In this document: positions 37,001-47,160 of the stretch, in pieces | How positions within the stretch are numbered: position 1 is the stretch's first letter | Layout: every line of letters begins with the position of its first letter | NCBI RefSeq assembly: GCF_020740795.1 | Contig: NC_067285.1 | Location: 39,964,511-40,028,510 of the forward strand | Length of the DNA: 64,000 nt | Reading direction: 5' to 3' | Origin: Apus apus | Taxonomy: Eukaryota; Chordata; Aves; Apodiformes; Apodidae | Program-made: the position numbers and the translations under genes | The notes under the pieces: generated by a model | Told to the model about the DNA's origin: nothing | Databases searched by the model: none | Seen by the model: the letters and a program-made list of their open reading frames with translations, nothing else

Positions 37001-40000
37001 AAAAGAGAGAGAGAGAGAGACAGAGAGAGACCTTGGCCATTGCCCATAGCTGTTCCTAGCTGTCTTCCAAGTTCTATGTATTAACTAAGCTTATGTACCA
37101 AAGCCATTTTTTTAACTACTGTCAGCACTGCAGAGTCAATACAGCAGCAATAGAGCAAGCTGTTCTGCCTCATGCCTCATCAACATTTCTCACACTCTGT
37201 ATCAAAGCATGAACATTAGCAAATTCAGCTGCCCTTCAAACTTCCAACTCCAGTCAGGAGAAAGCATCTGTGGCTGTTTAACTCCTTGCAAGGCTGCTGA
37301 ATAAAAAAATCCTAGCTTGCCAAAAACACTCATAATAGCCAAGTCTGATTGTCCTCCCGGACACATGGCCATAGGACAAGCGAGAGAGCTGTCAGAACTC
37401 ACTGATATTGTTCAGCACATCCATGAGGATTTAAAGATGCTAGAAGGCAAAGAGGCAAAGTGATTCACATGTTTCTAAGATCACTTACTAGTGACGCAGC
37501 AGAAGCTGACAAAATAGTAGCTCTAGTGATATATATGTTTGTTACAGAGGAAAAAGCTTTCAATCCACCAGTCACTCCAAAGGCAGGGATATTGTCAGAA
37601 GACATCCATCAATTTTGCAGAATATAGGAAAACAAGAAATGGAAGAAAGATGGGCTTTGGGCAAGAGTAACTGAACTCTTAACTCCTTATGGCTTCATGT
37701 GGACAGCACAGATAAGGAGCTAAATCCCTGCCTCATTTTACCTGAGTACAGCATTCCAGGAAAAGACAGCATTATCTTCATTCCAAGGTTATGGAAAAAG
37801 GAGCAGAAACATAACAGAATTCTCAAGGTTGGTCAAATTCTGCAGCTCTGCAAACAAAAGCAGCTCTGCAGCTGCTTTTGGGGTATCCTGGTGAGTCTTG
37901 CATGACTGACAAGATAGGGTACAAAGCATGGTTTGTGAACCAAAGGAAATGGCAAGGAAGTTGTTAAGTGGAAAACAAAAAAAGAAAAATGCTAACAAAT
38001 GCTTCTAAGATTGTGTCACGAACTTGTATGGGCCTTGCTTATGGTTTGATGATAAAAAAAAATCTCATCGACATATTTGCTTAAATATATGGAACTGACT
38101 GATGAAAGTGACAAATAATTTAACAAAAAAAGAGGAAAATTAGGCAGGAAAACCAGACACAGACCTCCTTCCCTCTCTCCTCCCCAGAGAATTTTTAGTC
38201 CAAGTAATTGCTAAAGAGAAGTATCCTAGGGCTCCCAGCCTCACATTAAGATGAGACTGGGACATCTACTAGCATAAAAAGTAGACAAACAAGAGACCTT
38301 ACAAAATAATAAATTTTAAAAATACCACGAGATTTGCTAGTTACACTGTACTTCTTTCTTCACTGACTTGACAGTATTTCTTAATACACTGTCTCCCAGA
38401 TACAACTTTGCACTTAAATGTCTCAATGACTTAAAGAAACTAGACAGGCAATCAGGATGAGAGAGGGAAGATGAACCATATATATTCAGAAGATCATAGG
38501 ATTTCAATTTTAGAAGTCAAGGTAACTGAGGAAAACATAAAATCTCATAACACAAACTAACAAGCGAGGGGAAAACCCCAGTCCTGGCAGACGAGCAACA
38601 ATATCCACAGTACAGTCAGCAAAATGAGAGTCATTGTCCCTGCTGCTTCCCAGGTCTTTCTGTCCCAAAGCGTTTTTGGAGGAAAGGCAAACCTTTATTT
38701 TAACATTTCCAATTCTCAAACTATATCACTGCTACTCAGCAGAAGTTTTGGCATTTAGCAACACAGCCAGGAAAAAAAAAACTAATCATTATTTGCATGT
38801 GCTCATTCCGGCAGATGAATGAAAAACAAAAGTATGTGCAGTAAGATGATCCCAAACACCAAGCACCCAGGCCTTGTTTGGGATTGGAGCAGAACTTCAC
38901 AGATCAAATTTGAGAGTATAATAGATTTTGGAAGTGCTTTTGAAAAAAGGTCAAGTCAATTTAGGCATACAAATCCTCATCAGAGCCAAATGAGAACATG
39001 TGTCTCCTGTCAAGTTTACAATGACACTCAAATACCTACAGAGGTCAGACACCAACAGTGTGGATTTACAATAAAAGTGTTGGAAAGGGCTCCTAATCTG
39101 ACACCAAGAAGTCACTCCAAGTGACTGCACAGCTCAAAACATGCTCAGACATCATTGAAAATCCAGCCTCTCTTCTCTCTCTCATGCTCTGTTGACAAGC
39201 TGCTCAAGAAATTACAATCATGTAAAACCACAACTGCAGGACTACAGCTATTTTGACTTTTAACAGAGTCTCAGAAACACGATCCTCTTTTGGGAATTTT
39301 GATGTCAGACTTTGTCCAGGGGAGGGGAGGGGAGGGGAGACTCAGACTTTCACAGGAATGGTCTGGTTCTTACTTTAGCAAAGTCAGAAACCCATATGGT
39401 TGTCCAAGAGTGAAATTACCGTATCGACCAAAGCTGTCCACTGGAGCCTCACCCTCATTATAAATAAATCAAACTCACCACACTAGAGAAACAAAACCTC
39501 TCTGGTCAAAACAGTTTGTCTCAAAATGCCTTCTGTCATGGCATGAATTCCAGCTGTGATAAAATTTTATAGGCAAGCTGGAGTTAGAGAGACCTCCAAG
39601 TATGAAAAAAAAAAACAACCAAACACCACACCCAAACCCTGTGCTCCTAAAATTCAGGACTCCAGAGAAAGGAGTTCATTTCTTTTCCCCTACCAATTTC
39701 ACTGGGAGCAGGTTTTGTGCCACACGATGGAGCAGGTTTCCAAATAGCTTCTTCCTTTCCCTGAAAATCTGCTGATTTCTCAAAAAAAAAAAAATTCCTT
39801 TATTGTCCCCTCATCACTTTCACCTTCAGAACCTATCCACAAAAAAAAGTTTGTCAATTAGTTCTAGTTATTTAGGTTCAGGACTCTATTATGCTGCACA
39901 ATTTGTTCACGTTTTTCTGCTTCATACGGAAGGAAAAGATGCTGCTAAATTGGAAAAAAAATACCAAGCTTGTCAGAAGAGGGGCTTTCTTCCATTGTGT

Positions 40001-42055
40001 GCACAGTGCATTTTTGCTGACTGTAAGCTCTTGCATGGCAGGAAAAAGCCCAAATGCCATCCTTGCTCCTGCTATTGGCAGCTGTTCTCTTATCACCAAA
40101 GAGAATTTCTCGCACCACTGACAGATGCTGAAATTCAGAAGCCGGAGCTGAAAGCCAAAGGGATTGAATCAGAAAACAAAAATGCCAAAAAAAAAAAGAG
40201 GGGGGGGAGGGGGGGGAATAATAATAAAAAAAAACTTAAGCAAGGGCTCTACCAAAAGAAGTCACTTCGCTGCACAGACTGCACATGCATCTCTCCATGG
40301 GGAGAGGAAAGAGTGGCTGCACCCCCCACAACAGATGTCACACGTTCTGTTTTGGGCACTCCTGGAAGCTGCTCTGAGGAGAGGGCTACAGGAAACCACA
40401 GAGAACGTCACCACAACAATCCTAGCGGGGACAGTGTGAAGAGGAAAGATGTATCTTTAGGGAAGAGGGTCTTGAAATCAAGCTTTTTTAGTAATAAGGT
40501 CACTCTAATGATCAAACACAGGGTACTTGAGTTCCTAATGCTCTCCCATACAGGGAGTCCACTAATTGGGGGTGTGTCAGGTCTTCTATTCTTCACACAC
40601 ACACACTTTCAAAGACTCTTTGACTTCCACAAAACTATGAACCTTATCTTTTTACATGCAACTCCACTGCACATCCAGTAGGTAATTTCACAGAAGCTTT
40701 GGGTATTTCCAAGAAAAGATGAGACATGATCCGTTTTACATGACAATGGGTTCTAAATATCTCCATCTCCTGAGGTAACTGTCAGCAAACAGGTATTCTA
40801 CACATGGCCCTTTGCAAGCTTTCTTTGCATGTTGATATAGAACCAAAAGTGCCTCATGCACATGAATAAATACATGGTCTCTGTGGTCATAAACTAGTGC
40901 CTGTATTTTATTCACAGGCTTTGCATTGAAACATAGTTGTGAACGCAGTATTCTGAAATACACCTCCTTCTTCTCCCCAGGGAAAACATAATTGATTTCA
41001 ATCACAGGCAAAGAAAAACTGAGCTATACACTGACACAGCTGTAAGCAGCATGATATCAGGAAGACACCTGACATTTCGACCAACATTCCCTAATATGTT
41101 TTCTCAACTAAGCTCAGACTGATAACAGATTTCAATCCTGGGTGCTAAACAATTTTTTCTGGAAAATTTGGAATAAGTCAAATTCAAAAGGAACCCCAGG
41201 GCGCCTCTCATGTCTTTGCCTGCCACCAATATATAAAAAGCCAGATCCCCACACACACACACAAATAATCAGGAGGAGGTGTTTTGCTGGGCAGATCAGC
41301 AGAAGAGGATCAAACCATGAGCCACAGCCACTTGAGGAATACCAGCGCTGCCCTGATGTGACACAGGCCTGCAAGAAGTGACAGTGCCAGGAGGAGAATC
41401 CCAGCCAGGGTATGTGTGGGTTCCCTGTTCATCAGACAGGCAGTGCAGGGGCCTCACCACAGCCAGGGAGGCCTGCCTGCTCCGGGCAGATAGCACAGTG
41501 CCAGGCTGACACCTGGAGGGAGCCTCAAAGATCAGCATCAAGAATATTTTCACCCTTTCAGTTTCAAAACTGAACAATTTAATGATTTTTTGTTGTTGTT
41601 CCCATTTTGTCCTGAGCATTTAAGATACTTAGTTTGGATAATTCTTCCCCCAAGGCATTTGCTATTTGTTGCTCCCTGAAAAAAACACAACAGAATGGAG
41701 TGGGACATAAAAAGATCCTGTCAGGACTACAGAGTTGGCAGCACGTAGTACAAATAAAGTGTTGTTCTCTCCTAGTTTTCCTCAACTAGCAGGCTAGACA
41801 TAACATCCGATCACAGCGCTGCACAGGAAGGCTGCTGGCAACAGGAGAATGGGACTCAGCAGACAACACAGAGTTGGGGTTAAAAAAACCCAGCTGAGCT
41901 CATGGGTGATCCCCTCAGCTGTCTCTTTGACAGCCTTCCCTACCGCAGATTCTGTTCTGTTCCAACAGAAAAGTTCCAACAGGAAAGTATGGAACCTCTC
42001 AGGCACATTCATCTTTTCTCCCAATTAAGCTTATCTGCCAGTAAGATTAGGAATA
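34096..42055. other. Intergenic sequence without recognisable gene
   Basis: No gene recognised. The longest open stretch, 39,803-40,681 on plus, has no ATG in its first 230 or so codons and runs through poly(A) and poly(G) tracts, so it is not called as a gene. Small features: tandem TTGAATTTCAG near 34,963-34,985, a GA tract near 37,003-37,030, GGGGA repeats near 39,318-39,340, A and G homopolymers at about 40,187-40,236, and a CA tract near 40,597-40,607. Confidence 0.5.
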
Positions 42056-42059
42056 CAGT

Positions 42060-42480
42060 ATAGGAATTAGGGCAAGCTACTTATTACCCAAGAAGGTCAA
42101 CTCAGGTCAAAGCTATCGTGCACAGATGGCTAATTTCAATTGCTTACGCATACAACACAATTGTTCAATAAGCTCAAAATAAATAGTGTAAGTAATTAAT
42201 TTAAAGCTGCCCCAATTGTTTCTCAATTTTCCCTATTAATTTAAACTATAACACTTCTCCTATCGAAGCTTCAAAGCTTTAACTTAACAGACAATTAAAG
42301 CTCCTTTTACAAAAAGAACAGTGCTGTCAGCTCCCATTCCTTCTGACTGAACTCTTTGAAGCTCTCAGGATTTCATTTAAATTGCAGAGGGCTTAGAAAC
42401 AAAGTGCTTTTTTTTTCCAGGTATAATGTTCTCAGTGAGCTAATGATTCAATGGACAATTAAGACTAATTAAGGTTTTAA
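42060..42480. promoter_or_regulatory. Candidate conserved noncoding element
   Basis: An AT-rich block about 4.4 kb upstream of the PAQR3 CpG island with dense homeodomain/SOX-like cores: ACACAATTGTTCAATAAGC, GTAAGTAATTAATTTAAAGC, CCCCAATTGTTTCTCAATT, GACAATTAAAGC, GAGCTAATGATTCAATGG and GACTAATTAAGG. No repeats recognised. Regulatory role inferred from texture and position only. Confidence 0.3.
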
Positions 42481-43489
42481 CTTGATGGCAACTTTCTAAG
42501 CAGTAGTTGGCTTGACACAAGTGAGCCACTGCTGGAGCACGATGAATCTCCTCATGTATCAGCAGGAGCTGGCAGGGATGTGACTTCCCTGGCTCAGTTT
42601 CACCCTGGCAGTGGGAAGCTCCTGGGGACAGCCAGAGTTTGTTCACCTGAATTAAGGTGCAGCTATATACCCTTATCCCTTTAAATGCACACGTCTGCAG
42701 AAACATCATTTCCCTCCCTCTCCAAGCAGAGAAAAGCCAGTGGGACACTTTTGAGGAAAAAGATTGCCACTGTGCAGGTATCACCCCTGTTAGCTTGGTC
42801 CCACTCGTCTGGGTCAGAGATTTTAGCTCCCAAGTGCACCAGGCTGACCAAAACTGGACAATTTCCTATTTTTAAAACAGCTGACACAGGTCAGCTAAGT
42901 GTTAGCTGTTCCTCCACCACAGAAGAGGAACACTGACAGCCTATGAATCGTTTCCCGTTTGAGCAAGTTATCAGGTATCACCTTTGTGGCCCCTGAAGGT
43001 TTTGTTGCCAGTAAACTTGGCATCCTGAATTCTCCGACCTCCTGTGACCCTGCTCCATGTGATACTTGCCCAGCCTGCTCCCAGCCTAGCCTTCCCCAGC
43101 CTCACAGCACTCCACAAGGTGTTCTATGACACTGTGCTTCCCTGTGCACCTAACACGACTCTGCAGAAGGGACAATCTGTGCTTCCCCCTGAATCCAGCC
43201 AGCAGAAGGAGCTGGGGCTCTCCCATCCTGCCAGAAGAACTATACATTCCTTCAGAATGCATTTTATTTGTGCCACTTTCCTCAATTATTCTTATTAATT
43301 TCCTTAATAGCAAGCTCAGGTGAAAAACAGAAATGGAGAAGCCATGTGGAAAAAAAAAGACAGGAACTAAGATAGGAATGAACCATTTAGAGACACCCTT
43401 CAGACACATCACAGAAAGGTGAGAACACAGGGAAGTTTGTTCAAGCTAAGCCTGCTGAATTATTTCTATGAACATGGCTCCTCTGGATA

Positions 43490-43758
43490 ACTCCTTGTCC
43501 GGTAGGACAAGGGGCAATGGATGCAAACTGGAGCAGAGGAGGTTCCATGTGCATATCAGGAACAACTTCTTTCCTGTGAGAGTGACAGAGCCCTGGGACA
43601 GGCTGCCCAGAGAGGTTGTGGAATCTCCTTCTCTGGAGACATTCCAAACCCACCTGGACACGTTCCTGTGGGATGTGCTCTGGGTGACCCTGCTCTGGCA
43701 GGGGGGTTGGGCTGGGTGATCTTTCCAGGTCCCTTCCAACCCCTAAGATTCTGTGATA
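43490..43758 (+). mobile_element. CR1 LINE 3' fragment
   Basis: Plus-strand sequence shows the CR1 ORF2 end (translation includes RTRGNGCKLEQRRF, then RVTEPWDRLPREVV) and the 3'UTR ending CCTAAGATTCTGTGAT. It is 5'-truncated and closely matches the oppositely oriented copy at 9.9 kb. Confidence 0.93.
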
Positions 43759-44935
43759 ACTCTCTACAGTCCTGTGGTGCATGCAGGGGAAAGTCACAGC
43801 CAGCATGCAGAACAGCTGAGAAAGAGGGAGAAGGCAAGAGGAACCATCAGCAGGTCTGCAGAGGCAGGAAGAACAGTTTTCAGAGCACTGACAAGAAAAA
43901 AAAAACAACAACTCAGAAAATGATTGATTAGCAGAAATACTCCAGAGCTGCTGTTGACCAAAATCAACTTAATTTGGGTAACCAAAGAGTGTAACAGGGG
44001 AATCTGTGGGTGACGTAGCACAGCTGGTTAGATTGACCTCCTGGTCTTTACTGTCATTCTTGATTTGAAATGCCCATCACCCTGACATCTTTTACACCAC
44101 AGCACAACTATCTCTGCCAGGGGAAAATCTTTCACACTTGTCATAGCACCTTGGAGAAATGCTCCCACATTTTCTTCAACAAGACAAAAGACCTTTAAAG
44201 AAATCTGCGTGGCAGATGACTGGAGGGGAGAGGGCCAGGTGGGTAAGGATTATCACTCAGAACACTGTGAAAACAAGAGCCAGGTGATGTCTGAGCAGCG
44301 ACTTCCTTCTCCCTTTTTTATTAGGAGAAATAAAATTTAAAAGCAACTGGGGAAACAGCCAACAACTTTTCTAAGGAAAACCAAATCCTTTGAAAGAGTC
44401 TCCTTCACTATTAATTTTTTTGGTATTCCGAGTGCACAGAAAAAAAAAAAAAAGCTAATAATCATTATCTCAGCTAATCAGAAATTACTCTAAAAGGTGC
44501 AAGTACAATCCCCACAAGCAATAATAACCCTCAGCACTTATTTTAACTTTATGCCTGTACCTGACCTCCGTTTTAGGCAGCTTTTGTGTTGTTCAAATCT
44601 GTCTGAAAGACACACACCCTTTCCCGCTGGATAAAATCATCCACCGTGACAGCAACGGGACATTTCAGTGTGTAAATTCAGTGATGAGAGCTCTAACTGC
44701 AGGTTCAGCTCACACAGCTGCCACTTTTCACTACTTTTACCCTTTTTGGCCACTTCTGTTCATCACCCACACAGGCCACACCACAGCCTTCCCCCCCACA
44801 CCCTCCCAAGCTGGCAGCTCCACTTTTCCAGCTGGCTTTTCCTTCGGGAGGGCTTCAAGAAAAGCCCCCCGCCCCCCAGCCTCACCCACCTGTGGCAGCA
44901 CCGCCAGGCCCTACTCCCAACCCTTCGGGCCGTGG
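43759..44935. other. Spacer upstream of the G-rich array
   Basis: No gene recognised. It contains an A run near 44,440-44,453 and a short AT-rich stretch with GCTAATAATCATTATC just after it. From about 44,760 the sequence becomes GC-rich as it approaches the minisatellite. Confidence 0.5.
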
Positions 44936-45389
44936 GGCGGCGGGAAAGGCCGGGAAAGGCTGGGAAAGGCCGGGAAAGGCTGGGAAAGGCCATGTGCCTG
45001 GCAGGTGACGGGCCCGAGCCCAGTGAGGGGCGTGAAGCTGGAAGGGCGGGAAGTGGGAAGCGAGGCAGGAAGAGGGAAGGGCGGGGGTGGGAAGTGGGGA
45101 AGAACAGGAAGCGGGAAGCGGGGCGGGAAGCGGGGCGGGAAGCGGGGCGGGAAGCGGGGCGGGAAGCGGGAAGGCCAGGAAGGGGGTGGGAAGCGAGAAG
45201 GGCGGGAAGCGGGAAGCGAGAAGGGCAGGAAGGGCGGGAAGCGGGAAGGGCAGAAAGGGCGGGAAGCGGGAACCGGGCGGGAAGAGGGAACCGGGCAGGA
45301 AGCAGGGCAGGAAGTGGGAAGCAGGGCAGGAAGTGGGAAGCATGGGAAGCGGGACGGGCGGGAAGCAGGGTGGGAAGGGCGGGAAGCGG
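44936..45389 (+). repeat. G-rich minisatellite, left block (GCGGGAAG family)
   Basis: It opens with five perfect or near-perfect 10-mers of the form YGGGAAAGGC (44,941-44,990). After a less regular 45 bases it becomes an array of GGGCGGGAAGCG-type 12-mers (best around 45,110-45,170) mixed with GCGGGAAGG variants. Large apparent reading frames (Gly/Lys/Arg/Glu-rich on plus, Pro/Phe/Leu-rich on minus) are repeat artefacts. It belongs to the same family as the block at 45,885-46,597. Confidence 0.95.
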
Positions 45390-45884
45390 TGTTATAGGTG
45401 AATCAGGAATTTAATGTGCTGATCAAATGTGAATGTACGTGGCTGGGTGTTAAGCTGCAATGTTTGCTAAACGTTTGTGGTTCTGTTCTGTTGTGTAATG
45501 GTTAATGTTGGAAGTTATACCTCGTTATTTAATACTAAATGCTGACGGCCGTATCGGGTAGATGAAACTATAAGTTATACAACATCTTGATTGACTGTGC
45601 GAGTCCCGGAGAACAACAACAACAACAACAACGCAGAGAATGGAATTTTCCGAGAGAGAGGGGGGTGGACCTCCCAAAAACGGCGGGAGAAAGGATGGAA
45701 TTTTCCAAGAGAGGGGGGTGGACCCCCCCAAACGGCGGGAAAAAGAGCTGTAGAAAAGGGACCCCCACGCGGAGCCGCTGGCAGGGCACAGGCTCCCCGG
45801 CCGCCCAGCGCTGCTTGCTCACTTACCTCAAAGAAGCGGATTAGTTTCTAAAGTCCTTTTTCTGGCTGGTTATTGCCGATTACA
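45390..45884 (-). mobile_element. Probable solo LTR of an endogenous retrovirus inserted in the minisatellite
   Basis: The 495 bases have none of the flanking repeat units, begin TGTTATAGG and end CGATTACA, so they have the TG...CA ends of an LTR. Flanking pentamers are AGCGG and GGCGG, a possible 5-base target duplication with one mismatch, though the repetitive flank makes this ambiguous. Read on the minus strand the order fits an LTR: a 55-base tandem duplication (45,642-45,750), a CAAT-like GTCAATCAA (45,588-45,596), a TATA-like TTGTATAACTTA (45,571-45,582), and an ATTAAA poly(A) signal (45,529-45,534). Seven AAC units lie at 45,612-45,632. No viral gene is present. The alternative is unique sequence between two arrays. 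Confidence 0.5.
45642..45750. repeat. 55-base tandem duplication with kappaB-like motifs
   Basis: Two adjacent units start at 45,642 and 45,697. Each carries GGAATTTTCC, then GAGAGGGGGGTGGAC, a C run and CGGCGGGA. GGAATTTTCC resembles an NF-kappaB site and CGGCGGGA an E2F-like core. Tandem enhancer duplications are common in retroviral U3 regions, which agrees with the LTR reading of the surrounding segment. Confidence 0.8.
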
Positions 45885-46597
45885 GGCGGGAAGGGTGGGA
45901 AGCGGGAAAGGGGGGAAGCGGGAAAGGGGGGAAAGCGGGAAAGGGGGCGGGAAGTGGGGCAGGAAGTGGGGAAGTGGGAAAGGGGGGAAGCCTGAAGCGG
46001 AGCGGGAAGGGTGGGAAGCGGAAAAGGGGGGAAGCGGGAAAGGGGGGAAGCCTGAAGCGGAGCGGGAAGGGCGGGAAGCGGGGTGGGAAGCCTGAAGCGG
46101 AGCGGGAAGGGGGGGAAGCGGGAAGGGGGGGAAGCGGGAAGGGGGGGAAGCCTGAAGCGGAGCGGGAAAGGTGGGAAGCAGGAAAGGGGGGGAAGCAGGA
46201 AGGGTGGGAAGCGGGAAGTGGGGTGGGAAGCGGGAAGTGGGGCGGAAAGGGGGGAAGCGGGAAAGGGTGGGAAGCGGGAAAGGGCGGGAAGGGTGGGAAG
46301 CGGGAAAGGGGGGGAAGCGGGAAAGGGGGGGAAGCAAGAAAGGGGGGAAGCAAGAAAGGGGGGAAGCAAGAAAGGGGGGAAGCCTGAAGCGGAGCAGGAA
46401 GGGGGGGAAGCGGGAAAGGGGGGAAGCGGGAAAGGGGGGAAGCGGGAAAGGGGGGAAGCGGGAAGCGGGAAGTGGGGCGGGAAAGGGGGGAAGCGGGGAA
46501 GGGCGGGAAGCGGGAAGGGCGGGAAGCGGGAAGGGCGGGAAGCGGGAAGGGCGGGAAAGGTGGGAAGGGGGAAGCGGGAAGGGCGGGAAGCGGGGCC
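45885..46597 (+). repeat. G-rich minisatellite, right block, rich in E2F-type GCGGGAAA
   Basis: About 710 bases of tandem variants of GGGGGGAAGCGGGAAA, interspersed with a second unit containing CCTGAAGCGGAGCGGGAAGG. By eye there are about fourteen exact GCGGGAAA (reverse complement TTTCCCGC, the classical E2F site) and more GCGGGAAG. The G-rich strand has closely spaced G runs that could form quadruplexes. The array ends about 290 bases before the PAQR3 start codon. Very long Gly/Lys/Arg or Pro/Phe frames across it are artefacts. Confidence 0.95.
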
Positions 46598-47160
46598 GCC
46601 CCTCACACCGCGGGGCTGAGGCGATCGAAGGACGCGCGCGCGCCCCGCGCAGGCGCGGCGGGACGAGCTCCCCCCTCCCCCCTCCCCCCTCCCCTCCCAC
46701 CCGCGTCATCGCCGCGCGCCGCGGCCGTTTCTCCCTCCCGGCTGAGGGGCGGCCGGGCCGGGCCGGGCCCAACCGAGCCCAACCGAACCGGGAGGCCCTT
46801 TTGGGGGGGGGGGGGGGTGTCTGCTGGCGGCGGCGGGGCGCCCCGATGCGGCGGCGGGGCGCTGAGGAGGCGGCGGCGGGGCGGTCAGGATGCAGCAGAA
46901 GCTGCTGCGGAGCGCGCACTCCATCGAGCTGGGCGGCTACCAGTACTGGCCGGTGCTGGTGCCCCGCGGCATCCGCCTCTACACCTACGAGCAGATCCCC
47001 GTCTTCCTGAAGGACAACCCTTACATCACCGACGGCTACCGGGCCTACCTGCCCTCCCGCCTTTGCCTCAGGAGGTGAGGGCGGCCCCGGCGAAGCCCCG
47101 CGGGGCCCAGCGCCGCCTCCCCCCGACCCTGACCCACCCCCTACCCCTCGTGTCTCCTCG
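46590..47160 (+). promoter_or_regulatory. PAQR3: PAQR3 CpG-island promoter and first exon
   Basis: The region is GC- and CpG-dense and covers the first coding exon. Visible sites are GCGCAGGCGC (46,647-46,656, one base from an NRF1 palindrome), a run of CCCCCCT repeats (about 46,669-46,700), GCGTCATCG (CRE half-site type) and a 15-G run at 46,803-46,817. There is no TATA box, as usual for a broadly expressed gene. The transcription start cannot be fixed from sequence but should lie between the array and 46,890. Confidence 0.8.
46846..47010 (+). other. Possible overlapping upstream ORF of PAQR3
   Basis: An ATG 44 bases before the PAQR3 start, in a different frame, opens 54 codons ending in TGA at 47,008-47,010, inside PAQR3 exon 1. 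Its context (C at -3, C at +4) is weak. It matters only if transcription starts upstream of 46,846, in which case it could lower PAQR3 translation. No function is claimed for the peptide. Confidence 0.35.

Noticed and set aside
39803-40681. 292-codon plus-strand open stretch with a Cys-containing middle
   Set aside because: It opens with TTG, the first in-frame ATG is near codon 234, it crosses poly(A) and poly(G) runs, and it matches no family I know. It is long for chance, so a transcript check would be reasonable.
44668-45414. Gly/Arg/Lys/Glu-rich frames of about 240 codons
   Set aside because: They translate the left minisatellite block; several frames stay open at once, which marks a composition artefact.
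45870-46919. 349-codon minus-strand frame rich in Pro/Phe/Leu/Ser
   Set aside because: It is the complement of the G-rich array and CpG island; a repeat without A/T-rich stops stays open by composition.
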